This document shows, one piece after another, positions 37,240 through 45,196 of a stretch of DNA of 64,000 bases (its first letter is position 1; the number at the start of each line of letters is the position of its first letter). Below the pieces are notes generated by a model. That model did not search any database and was not told the DNA's origin. It was given only the letters and a program-made list of their open reading frames with translations. Made by a program: the position numbers and the translations under genes. The stretch is from contig CACGXV010000002.1 in the NCBI GenBank assembly GCA_902577075.1, forward strand, positions 264,001-328,000, given 5' to 3'. This DNA is from an uncultured Pelagibacteraceae bacterium (GTDB lineage Bacteria > Pseudomonadota > Alphaproteobacteria > Pelagibacterales > Pelagibacteraceae).

Positions 37240-37267
37240 GTTGTAGTCTAAAAATTAGCACTTATAT
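37240..37267 (+). promoter_or_regulatory. Candidate heat-shock (RpoH-type) promoter of dnaK
   Basis: GTTG (37240-37243), 17 bases, then CTTATAT (37261-37267) resembles the alphaproteobacterial RpoH pattern CTTG-N17-CYTATNT, with one mismatch in the -35. The predicted start is about 14 bases before the dnaK ATG, and an AAAGG ribosome site fits in between. It would let dnaK be induced above grpE. Confidence 0.4.
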
Positions 37268-37287
37268 GATCGAAAGGTAACAGAATT

Positions 37288-39207
37288 ATGAGCAAAGTAA
37301 TAGGTATAGATTTAGGAACAACAAACTCTTGTGTAGCAGTTATGGAAGGTACACAAGCTAAGGTTTTAGAAAATGCTGAAGGTGCAAGAACAACTCCTTC
37401 GGTTGTAGCCTTTTCAGACAACGATGAGAAATTAATTGGCCAGCCAGCAAAAAGACAGGCGGTTACTAATCCAGAAAATACAATTTTTGCTGTAAAAAGA
37501 TTAATAGGCAGAAATTTCGACGATCCGTCTGTAAAAAAAGATGTTGAGACTGCGCCATTTAAAATTGTTAATTCCGATAAAGGTGATGCATGGATTGAAG
37601 CTAAAGGTAACAAATATTCCCCATCTCAAATTTCTGCTTTTACACTTCAAAAAATGAAAGAAACCGCTGAGAAGTATTTAGGACAGGAAGTTACTCAAGC
37701 TGTTATCACAGTGCCTGCTTATTTCAATGATGCTCAAAGACAAGCTACTAAGGATGCAGGAAAGATTGCTGGTTTAGAAGTTTTAAGAATTATTAACGAG
37801 CCTACGGCAGCATCACTTGCATATGGACTTGATAAAAAAACTAATAAAAAAATTGCAGTTTATGATTTAGGCGGTGGTACTTTTGATGTATCGATACTTG
37901 AATTAGGTGATGGAGTTTTTGAGGTAAAATCTACCAATGGTGATACTTTTTTAGGTGGAGAAGACTTTGACAATACTATAGTTGAGTACCTTTTATCAGA
38001 ATTTAAAAAGGAGAATGGTATTGATTTAAAATCTGATAAATTAGCTTTACAAAGACTCAAGGAGTCAGCGGAAAAAGCAAAAATTGAACTATCTTCAGCT
38101 GCACAGACAGAAATAAATTTACCATTTATAACTGCAGATAAGACTGGTCCAAAACATATTAATATGAAAATGACTAGGGCAAAACTTGAAGCGCTTGTTG
38201 AAGACCTTATCTCTAGAACAATTCCTCCATGTGAAACAGCACTTAAAGATGCAGGTTTAAACGCTAGTGAAATTGATGAAGTGATACTAGTTGGTGGAAT
38301 GACTAGAATGCCGAAAGTTATAGAAGAGGTAAAAAACTTCTTTGGTAAAGAACCAAATAAATCTGTTAATCCAGATGAGGTTGTTGCAATGGGGGCTGCT
38401 ATTCAAGCTGGTGTATTACAAGGAGACGTGAAAGATGTACTCTTACTTGATGTAACTCCACTTTCTCTTGGAATTGAAACATTAGGTGGAGTTTCAACTA
38501 AACTAATTGAAAAAAATACAACAATTCCAACCAAAAAAAGTCAAGTTTTCTCTACAGCAGAGGACAATCAACCTGCGGTTTCAATTAGAGTTTTACAAGG
38601 TGAAAGAGATATGGCTTCAGATAATAAGGTTTTAGGCAATTTTGAACTAGTAGGTATTGCACCTGCGCCTAGAGGTGTCCCTCAAATTGAAGTTACATTC
38701 GATATTGACGCAAACGGAATTGTAAATGTATCTGCGAAAGATAAAGGCACAGGTAAAGAACAAAAAATTCAAATACAAGCATCAGGTGGTTTAAGTGAAG
38801 AAGAAATAAACCAAATGGTAAAAGATGCTGAAACAAATAAAGAGGCTGATAAGAAGAAAAGAGAAGCCGTTGATGCAAGAAACCAGGCAGATACTTTACT
38901 TCATTCAACTGAAAAGAACCTGAAAGAACATGGTAGTAAAGTTTCCGATGCAGATAAAAAAGCTATTGAGGACGCATCTGCAAATGTTAGAAATGCATTA
39001 AAAGGAACAGATGTAGAGGAAATTAAAAAGAAAACTCAAGATTTGGTTCAAGCTTCAATGAAACTAGGAGAAGCTATTTACAAATCACAACAAAGTACAA
39101 AACCTGGTGATGCACCTAAAGATGCAAAAGATGAAGGGAAAAAAGACGATAATGTTGTTGATGCAGACTTTGAAGAAGTAAAAGACGATAAAGAAAAAAG
39201 CGCCTAA
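37288..39207 (+). CDS. dnaK: Chaperone DnaK (Hsp70)
   Basis: ATP-dependent folding chaperone. The 639 residues begin [20 protein letters not shown] and contain the ATPase signatures [14 protein letters not shown] and [12 protein letters not shown]. The linker [15 protein letters not shown] precedes the substrate domain, and the C-terminal tail ends [15 protein letters not shown]. Length and motifs are standard. A good AAAGG ribosome site lies at 37274-37278, consistent with high expression. Confidence 0.98.
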   Translation: MSKVIGIDLGTTNSCVAVMEGTQAKVLENAEGARTTPSVVAFSDNDEKLIGQPAKRQAVTNPENTIFAVKRLIGRNFDDPSVKKDVETAPFKIVNSDKGDAWIEAKGNKYSPSQISAFTLQKMKETAEKYLGQEVTQAVITVPAYFNDAQRQATKDAGKIAGLEVLRIINEPTAASLAYGLDKKTNKKIAVYDLGGGTFDVSILELGDGVFEVKSTNGDTFLGGEDFDNTIVEYLLSEFKKENGIDLKSDKLALQRLKESAEKAKIELSSAAQTEINLPFITADKTGPKHINMKMTRAKLEALVEDLISRTIPPCETALKDAGLNASEIDEVILVGGMTRMPKVIEEVKNFFGKEPNKSVNPDEVVAMGAAIQAGVLQGDVKDVLLLDVTPLSLGIETLGGVSTKLIEKNTTIPTKKSQVFSTAEDNQPAVSIRVLQGERDMASDNKVLGNFELVGIAPAPRGVPQIEVTFDIDANGIVNVSAKDKGTGKEQKIQIQASGGLSEEEINQMVKDAETNKEADKKKREAVDARNQADTLLHSTEKNLKEHGSKVSDADKKAIEDASANVRNALKGTDVEEIKKKTQDLVQASMKLGEAIYKSQQSTKPGDAPKDAKDEGKKDDNVVDADFEEVKDDKEKSA

Positions 39208-39235
39208 ACTATCAACCATTTGTCTATAACTAGTT

Positions 39236-40366
39236 ATGGCAAAAAGAGATTACTACGATGTCTTAGGTGTTGAAAAAAGTGCAAGTCCAGAACAAATAAA
39301 AGCAGCTTATAGAAAACAAGCTGTCAAATACCACCCCGATAAAAATAAAGGCGATAAAGGAGCAGAAGAAAAATTTAAAGAGGCTTCTGAAGCTTATCAT
39401 GTTCTATCAAATTCAGAGAGAAAGCAAAATTACGATAACTTTGGACATGCTGCATTTGAAAATGGTGGTGGAGGTGGCAGAGGAGGCTTTGGAAACTTTG
39501 ACTTTTCAGGATCATTTTCAGACATTTTTGAGGATTTTTTTGGTGAAGGTTTTGGTGGTGGTGGAAGAAGATCAAGAAGATCTAACAATCGTGGCTCTGA
39601 TTTAAGATATGATCTCTCTATAAGTTTAGAAGAGGCTTATGCTGGAAAAAAACAAGATATTAAATTCTCAACTTCTGATAAATGCGATGTTTGTAACGGA
39701 TCTGGTTCAAAACCAGGCTATAGTGCAAGTACGTGTTCAATGTGTGGTGGTCATGGACAAGTTCGCTCAAGCCAGGGGTTTTTTACTGTGCAACAAACTT
39801 GCCCTCAGTGTGCAGGATCTGGTGAACAAATAACTCACCCATGTACAAACTGTGGGGGCACAGGTAAAAAACAAACAAGTAAGAGACTTTCAGTGACGAT
39901 TCCTAAAGGGGTAGACGATGGAACTAGGATTAGACTTTCAGGTAAAGGAGAGGCTGGATCAAGAGGAGCTAGTAATGGTGATCTTTATTTATTTATTAAT
40001 GTAAATTCTCATGACCTTTTCAAAAGGTCTGAAGAAAATTTGTTTTTTGAATGCCCAATATCAATTGCAGACGCTGCTTTAGGAGCTGAAATAAAAATAC
40101 CAACAATAGATGGTGGAAAAGCAAAGATAAAAATCCCAGCTGGAACACAAAGTGGTAAACAATTTAGACTAAGAGAAAAAGGAATGCCATTAATGAGAGG
40201 AAATGATTATGGAGACCTTTATGTCCAAGTTAACACTGAAGTGCCAGTATCTTTAAATAAAGAACAAAAAGAATTACTTGAGAAATTTAGAGAAATTGAA
40301 AATGAAAAATCAAATCCAAGTATTAAAAAATTCTTTAAAAAAGCAAAAAGTTTTTGGAAAAATTAG
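39236..40366 (+). CDS. dnaJ: Chaperone DnaJ (Hsp40)
   Basis: Co-chaperone stimulating DnaK ATP hydrolysis. The 376 residues have the J domain with HPD (KYHPDKNKG, about residue 33), a Gly/Phe-rich region (about 78-115), four zinc repeats CxxCxGxG ([32 protein letters not shown]) and the C-terminal substrate domain. Follows dnaK by 28 bases. Confidence 0.98.
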   Translation: MAKRDYYDVLGVEKSASPEQIKAAYRKQAVKYHPDKNKGDKGAEEKFKEASEAYHVLSNSERKQNYDNFGHAAFENGGGGGRGGFGNFDFSGSFSDIFEDFFGEGFGGGGRRSRRSNNRGSDLRYDLSISLEEAYAGKKQDIKFSTSDKCDVCNGSGSKPGYSASTCSMCGGHGQVRSSQGFFTVQQTCPQCAGSGEQITHPCTNCGGTGKKQTSKRLSVTIPKGVDDGTRIRLSGKGEAGSRGASNGDLYLFINVNSHDLFKRSEENLFFECPISIADAALGAEIKIPTIDGGKAKIKIPAGTQSGKQFRLREKGMPLMRGNDYGDLYVQVNTEVPVSLNKEQKELLEKFREIENEKSNPSIKKFFKKAKSFWKN

Positions 40367-40468
40367 ATGAAAAAAAAAATTAAATATACAATCTTTGGAA
40401 TTATTTACGTTTTAGCAATTCTAATTCTAGGTGCCTATTTTTATAAAGAAGGTATTGGCATAATCTAA
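40367..40468 (+). CDS. Putative 33-residue membrane microprotein
   Basis: Starting directly after the dnaJ stop, an open frame encodes a basic N-terminus (MKKKIKY), one hydrophobic segment (TIFGIIYVLAILILGAYFY) and a short KEGIGII tail. The layout of positive charges before a single helix is that of a real small inner-membrane protein. The gap to the next gene is otherwise unexplained. No family recognised; with 33 codons in AT-rich DNA chance cannot be excluded. Confidence 0.45.
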   Translation: MKKKIKYTIFGIIYVLAILILGAYFYKEGIGII

Positions 40469-40511
40469 ATTAATAATTCAAAAACTCGCAAGTTAAAGTT
40501 AAAGAAGATAG

Positions 40512-41243
40512 TTAATCTCTTGCCATTTTAATAAAAATATCACCCATTCCACCTTGAACCTGCTCTAATGGTGCATTATTCCTTAATTTGCAATAAGCTC
40601 CAGTGTACTCATCTTTATCAATAGCCGCAATACTCTGTTCATTACATTTTGATGAATTGTGTAATAGACCAATAACAAGTCTATTATCTATTGAAATGAC
40701 TTGATTATTGTCAAGAACTTTACCGTTGCAGAAATAATCTCTATTTACTTCTCGAGGAAAATCTTTTTTTCCACAAGGGTTTTTAATAGTTAAAACAGTA
40801 AATTCTTTTTCTCCATCTGAGAATTTATATTTCATATTTTTAACTTGAGAATATTTCATTAAATCACATGAGCATGGAAAACAGCATTTATGATAAAAAC
40901 CGCAAATTTTTTCTCCATTTTCTGTACTTTTTAAATAGACAAAATCTGGTCGACTGTTTGGAGATATTAATGAACCAGAGACTGCACAGTATAGTTTATT
41001 ATATTCAATAAAATCTTGATAAGTGATTTCTTTATCCAAAATATGTTTAAAAAATTTAGGGCCTGCAGCATTCCTATTTTGATCAGGAAAGATTTTAATC
41101 CAATCTTTTACAAGGTCGTCATAGTAATTAAAATCTTTTGAGTACGAAGGTTTTATAAAACATAAAAAAGTTATTAAAGAGAATATAAATAAAGTTTTTA
41201 AAGGTTTAAATTTTTTACAAAATATGTCGAGTATTTCTCTCAT
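40512..41243 (-). CDS. Exported cysteine-rich protein of unknown function
   Basis: A 243-residue protein with an N-terminal hydrophobic signal (about 15-35, ending PSYSK). The mature part has ten cysteines (86, 114, 120, 121, 124, 126, 157, 172, 200, 218), clustered as C114-x5-CC-x2-C-x-C. That suggests either disulfides or a metal site in the periplasm. I do not recognise the family. It starts one base after the stop of the FG-GAP/ASPIC gene, so the two are translationally coupled and likely act together. Confidence 0.75.
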   Translation of the reverse strand: MREILDIFCKKFKPLKTLFIFSLITFLCFIKPSYSKDFNYYDDLVKDWIKIFPDQNRNAAGPKFFKHILDKEITYQDFIEYNKLYCAVSGSLISPNSRPDFVYLKSTENGEKICGFYHKCCFPCSCDLMKYSQVKNMKYKFSDGEKEFTVLTIKNPCGKKDFPREVNRDYFCNGKVLDNNQVISIDNRLVIGLLHNSSKCNEQSIAAIDKDEYTGAYCKLRNNAPLEQVQGGMGDIFIKMARD

Positions 41244-41244
41244 A

Positions 41245-42681
41245 TTATTTTTGTCTTATTATTATAGTTTTATTAAGTTCATTTACATTAAATGTTTCTA
41301 ATAATCCATTTGTCCAAACAACATCTATAGATATATTTTTTTCACCTTCTCTTATACCGTAGTGAGCGACAGGCTCCATTTGACATAAATACCCTGAGCC
41401 AGCATCTATAGTTTTAGCATGTTTTCTCAAATTAGAACTTAAGATTACAGTAGCTCCTCTAGCAGGAGCTCCAAATTTATTTAATGGCTTTATCCTTAAA
41501 TAATTGAAATCTTTTTTAATATCAGCTTTATACATTGTTAATGGTTGCATTCCAGACTCACCATGAGCAATTAACAATTCTAAAATTCCATCATCATCTA
41601 TATCTGCTACAGCTGCACCTGTTCCAAGACCATTTGCTTCATAAGAATTTTTAATATTAATTTCTTCAAAAAATCCATTTTCTTTTATTTTGAATAATTT
41701 ATTTGGTTCACCAATGTTGTTCATAAATATCTCATCGTAACCATCATTATCAAAGTCTGCTGATATTACAGTTCTAATTCTTGTTGGGATATTGTAAGTT
41801 GGAGTAGCAATATCTCTAAATTTGTTGTCTTCTAAAACGAAGACTCTATGATAGCCATTCCAATTAGACGTAACTATATCTAATCTTCCTCTATAAAACA
41901 CATCAGTTAAAGTTGTACCTCTTCCATTTTCATATTGATCGTCCACTTTATAATCTTCAGCAATGTCCTGAAAATATCCATCAGAGTTATAATATAAAAA
42001 GTTTTTACCTCTCTCATTTGCAGCAAATATGTCCGTTTTTCCTGACAAAATATTTCCTGCAACCACTGCTCTTCCACCAGTTATTTTATTAATTTTAAGC
42101 TGTTCTGCTAAATCTAAAATTTGTCCAGTACGCAGTTCATAAAATCTTGTAGGTCCTCCATAATTGGCCACATATACGCCATATTTTCCATCACCATTCC
42201 TGTCAACACAAACAACTGATCTTCCAGCAGTTAAATTTAAGTTCTTTTTATTGATCTCTTTTTCAAACAAATCTACAAAACCATTGCCACTCTTATCAAT
42301 CAATCTATCTGAATATTTTTTCTCTCCACTATATGTGTCTGTGTTTAAAAAATAAATTTCCTCAAAACCATCTTGATCTATATCACACGCAGCTACACCA
42401 ATTGTTTTTCTTTTAGCATCATCAAATATTTCATTTTTATTAATATTTACAATTTTACCATTTTGATAAGAAAGTGCTAAATTTGAAAATCCAAATCCAG
42501 TTACCACAAATTCATATTTGTTATCTTCGTTTACATCTGTAACGGAAATACCATAACTGAGTCTAAAGTCATTATCATCAATTTGAGATGTAATATCTTT
42601 AAAAAAGTCTGCTTTGGAATGATTGTGTGACACAAAAAAAAATAAAACCAGAAAAAATTTTAATAGGTATTTAATAACCAT
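41245..42681 (-). CDS. Exported FG-GAP / ASPIC-UnbV protein
   Basis: A 478-residue secreted protein with a signal peptide (to about residue 24). At least five FG-GAP/VCBS-type calcium-loop repeats are readable (DVNEDNKYEFVVTG, DIDQDGFEEIYF, DRNGDGKYGVYVAN, DFDNDGYDEIFMNN, DIDDDGILELLIAH), which should form a beta-propeller. The last 80 residues match the ASPIC/UnbV domain (RGATVILSS...DAGSGYLCQMEPVAHYGI...VVWTNG). Related proteins bind surfaces or sugars, but no function is established. It lies opposite in strand to its dnaJ and dapB flanks. Confidence 0.82.
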   Translation of the reverse strand: MVIKYLLKFFLVLFFFVSHNHSKADFFKDITSQIDDNDFRLSYGISVTDVNEDNKYEFVVTGFGFSNLALSYQNGKIVNINKNEIFDDAKRKTIGVAACDIDQDGFEEIYFLNTDTYSGEKKYSDRLIDKSGNGFVDLFEKEINKKNLNLTAGRSVVCVDRNGDGKYGVYVANYGGPTRFYELRTGQILDLAEQLKINKITGGRAVVAGNILSGKTDIFAANERGKNFLYYNSDGYFQDIAEDYKVDDQYENGRGTTLTDVFYRGRLDIVTSNWNGYHRVFVLEDNKFRDIATPTYNIPTRIRTVISADFDNDGYDEIFMNNIGEPNKLFKIKENGFFEEINIKNSYEANGLGTGAAVADIDDDGILELLIAHGESGMQPLTMYKADIKKDFNYLRIKPLNKFGAPARGATVILSSNLRKHAKTIDAGSGYLCQMEPVAHYGIREGEKNISIDVVWTNGLLETFNVNELNKTIIIRQK

Positions 42682-42721
42682 AATTGATGTATATTGTTTA
42701 AAAATATATTAAAATAATTTA

Positions 42722-43498
42722 ATGAGCAAAGTAAAATTAGCGATATCTGGTTGCATGGGACGAATGGGCCAGCAACTGGTGAAATCTTCTAAAACTGATA
42801 AAAATTTTAAATTAACTACACTTACAGAAAACAGATTAATAGAAAAAAAAATTGCTGGGATAAAACCTAGTTTGAATCATGAAAATTCTTTTAAAAATGT
42901 TGATATAATAATTGATTTTACAATTCCTAAATGTACTTTTGAAATTCTTAAAATAGCATCAAAGCTAAAAAAAAGAGTGGTTATTGGCACAACCGGTTTC
43001 TCTAAAATGGAAGAACTTCAAATTAAAAAATTTTCAAAAAAAATTCCTATTTTGAAAGCTGGCAATATGAGTTTAGGCATAAATCTGTTGATGTATTTAA
43101 CTGAAATTGCATCTAAATCATTAGGGAATAATTTCTTGAGTAAAGTATATGAGGTACATCATAAGCATAAAATAGATCATCCGTCTGGTACTGCATTGAT
43201 GCTAGGTAAAGGTATAGCAATTGGTAAAAATAGGAATTTTTATAATTTAATTGGAAAAAAGTATCTTAACAAAAAAAAATTTCCTTATGGAAAAAAAATT
43301 AATTTTAACTCAATTCGTAAAGGTAAGACTGTTGGTGAGCACGAGGTAAAGTTTTCTAGTGGTAAAGAAATTATAACACTAAATCATGAAGCTTTTGATA
43401 GAGCTTTATATAGTGAAGGGGCTTTAACAGCTGGAAAATGGTTAATGAGTAAGAAACCTGGTTTATACTCTATGCGTGATGTTTTAAATTTTAAATGA
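42722..43498 (+). CDS. dapB: 4-hydroxy-tetrahydrodipicolinate reductase
   Basis: Diaminopimelate/lysine pathway enzyme, NAD(P)H-dependent. The 258 residues show the dinucleotide loop SGCMGRMGQ at the N-terminus and the signature EVHHKHKIDHPSGTAL with catalytic His and Lys. Also present are VVIGTTGF and the C-terminal HEAFDRALYSEGAL. The stop overlaps the nth start by 4 bases (ATGA). Confidence 0.96.
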   Translation: MSKVKLAISGCMGRMGQQLVKSSKTDKNFKLTTLTENRLIEKKIAGIKPSLNHENSFKNVDIIIDFTIPKCTFEILKIASKLKKRVVIGTTGFSKMEELQIKKFSKKIPILKAGNMSLGINLLMYLTEIASKSLGNNFLSKVYEVHHKHKIDHPSGTALMLGKGIAIGKNRNFYNLIGKKYLNKKKFPYGKKINFNSIRKGKTVGEHEVKFSSGKEIITLNHEAFDRALYSEGALTAGKWLMSKKPGLYSMRDVLNFK

Positions 43499-44148
43499 GG
43501 GAGGAACAAAGAGCAAAAATTGTTCTTAAAATATTAAATAAAATATATCCAAAAACACCGATACCTCTCAAACACAGAAATATGTTTACTTTATTAGTTT
43601 CTGTTCTTTTATCTGCACAATGTACGGACGTAAATGTAAACAATGTTACAAAAAATATTTATCCAAAATATAATAAGCCAGAACATTTCGTTAAGCTTGG
43701 AAGAAAAAAAATTGAAAAACTGATAAGAAGTATTGGTATCTTTAGAATTAAAGCAAAGAGTGTTTATAACTTATCAAAAACTTTAGTGGAAAAATATAAT
43801 GGAAAAGTTCCTAAAACATTTGAGCAACTTGAAGAGTTGCCAGGTGTTGGACACAAAACAGCTAGTGTAGTGATGTCTCAAGGATTTGGATATCCTGCTT
43901 TCCCTGTAGATACGCATATTCATAGACTAGCTCAAAGGTGGGGTTTGACAAATGGAAAAAATGTTACTCAAACAGAGAAAGATTTAAAAAGACTTTTTCC
44001 AAGAAAGTATTGGAATAAATTACATCTTCAAATAATTTATTATGGAAGAGAATACTGTAAGGCAAGAGAGTGCTATGGTTTATCTTGTAAAATCTGTACT
44101 AGTTGTTATCCTAAGAGAAAAAAACCACTTATAACAAAGAAAGCATAA
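43495..44148 (+). CDS. nth: Endonuclease III
   Basis: Glycosylase/AP lyase for oxidised pyrimidines. The 217 residues contain the helix-hairpin-helix LEELPGVGHKTASVV with catalytic Lys and the later VDTHIHRLAQR with catalytic Asp. The C-terminal Fe-S cysteines are unusual. The canonical spacing is C-x6-C-x2-C-x5-C, but here the cysteines are C188, C193, C198, C201 and C204. The second canonical position is Gly195. A cluster may still form with C193 or C201. Confidence 0.94.
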   Translation: MREEQRAKIVLKILNKIYPKTPIPLKHRNMFTLLVSVLLSAQCTDVNVNNVTKNIYPKYNKPEHFVKLGRKKIEKLIRSIGIFRIKAKSVYNLSKTLVEKYNGKVPKTFEQLEELPGVGHKTASVVMSQGFGYPAFPVDTHIHRLAQRWGLTNGKNVTQTEKDLKRLFPRKYWNKLHLQIIYYGREYCKARECYGLSCKICTSCYPKRKKPLITKKA

Positions 44149-44151
44149 TCG

Positions 44152-45081
44152 ATGAAAATATTAGGAATTGGAAATGCAATTGTAGATGTAATTTGCAAAG
44201 TAGATGATGATTTTATTACTAAAAATAATTTAACAAAAAGCACTATGAAATTAATTTTTGATGATAAAGAGTTCAAAGAATTATTATCAAATCTTAAGAT
44301 AGAAAAAACAGTATCGGGAGGATCAGTTGCAAATTCAATCGTTGGCTTATCTCAACTTGATAATGAAGTTGGATTTATAGGTAAAGTAAATGATGATGAA
44401 CTTGGGGGTAAATATGAAGATGGCCTCAAACAAGAAAATGTTAAATATTTTTATTCAAAGAAAAAAGAAGAACTACCCACTGGAACATGCTTGATTTTAG
44501 TTACACCAGATTCTGAGAGAACAATGTGTACATTTCTGGGAACTGCAGGAAAAATAAATGAAAATGATGTGAGTTCAGACGCAATTAAACAAAGCGAAAT
44601 GATACTTTTAGAGGGATACCTTTGGGATGAGGGTGAACCCAAAAAAGCATTCGAAAAAGCAATTCAAAATGCGAATAAAGTAGCTATGTCTTTATCTGAC
44701 CAGTTTTGTGTTGACCGTCACAAACCTCATTTTTTAGAATTAGTTAAAAACAAATTGGATATAACTTTTGCAAATGAGCAAGAAATAATGTCTTTGATAG
44801 ACGCTAAATCTTTTGACGAGGTAATTAATTTTTCAAAATCTTTAAGTAAAATAATTGTTTTAACAAGAGGAGAAAAAGGTGCTGTTGCTATTAATGGAAA
44901 TGAAGTTGTTGAATGCGGTATAAAAGAAGGTCTTAAAATTGTTGATTTAACTGGTGCAGGAGATCTCTTCGCTGCTGGATTTTTACACGGACATACAAAT
45001 AATATGTCATTAAAAGAAAGTTTGGATAAAGGTACTGAAATGTCTTCGAAGGTTATTCAGCAAATTGGAGCAAGGCTTTAA
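44152..45081 (+). CDS. PfkB-family (adenosine-kinase-like) kinase
   Basis: A 309-residue ribokinase-fold kinase. Near the N-terminus are GIGNAIVDVICKVDDDF and the substrate motif SGGSVANSIVGLSQL; the C-terminal ATP/anion-hole motif is DLTGAGDLFAAGFLHG with the catalytic Asp. The overall pattern matches alphaproteobacterial adenosine kinase, so purine salvage is likely, but sugar specificity cannot be proven by eye. Follows nth after 3 bases. Confidence 0.88.
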   Translation: MKILGIGNAIVDVICKVDDDFITKNNLTKSTMKLIFDDKEFKELLSNLKIEKTVSGGSVANSIVGLSQLDNEVGFIGKVNDDELGGKYEDGLKQENVKYFYSKKKEELPTGTCLILVTPDSERTMCTFLGTAGKINENDVSSDAIKQSEMILLEGYLWDEGEPKKAFEKAIQNANKVAMSLSDQFCVDRHKPHFLELVKNKLDITFANEQEIMSLIDAKSFDEVINFSKSLSKIIVLTRGEKGAVAINGNEVVECGIKEGLKIVDLTGAGDLFAAGFLHGHTNNMSLKESLDKGTEMSSKVIQQIGARL

Positions 45082-45085
45082 AAAA

Positions 45086-45196
45086 TTATTTTTTTTTCCT
45101 TTTAAAACTCCCCTTACCTTTTTTTGGTTTAATAACTCTTGGTTTATATTTTTGAGAAAATAAATCTTTAGCTATAAAATTTTTTTTAGATCTCAT
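45086..45196 (-). CDS. arfA: ArfA-like alternative ribosome-rescue factor
   Basis: A 36-codon basic protein, MRSKKNFIAKDLFSQKYKPR followed by VIKPKKGKGSFKRKKK. The DLF...RV-x-K-x-KKGKGS-(F/Y)-x-RK pattern lines up well with the functional core of E. coli ArfA ([21 protein letters not shown]). ArfA recruits RF2 to release ribosomes stalled on broken mRNA. The start overlaps the end of the TPR-methyltransferase gene by 11 bases in another frame. The hydrophobic tail of E. coli ArfA is absent, as in short alphaproteobacterial forms. Confidence 0.72.
   Translation of the reverse strand: MRSKKNFIAKDLFSQKYKPRVIKPKKGKGSFKRKKK

Noticed and set aside
37255..37263. TTAGCACTT upstream of dnaK resembling the left arm of a CIRCE/HrcA operator
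   Set aside because: The complementary right arm (GAGTGCTAA after 9 bases) is absent, and no hrcA gene is nearby.
37860..38060. Long open frames antisense to dnaK, infB, nusA, maeB and others
   Set aside because: They mirror the codon bias of well-identified genes on the other strand, lack ribosome sites and family motifs, and are shadows.
39399..39605. Open frames overlapping dnaJ in other frames (Val/Glu-rich or His-rich)
   Set aside because: These are frame-shifted readings of the Gly-rich linker and zinc region of dnaJ.
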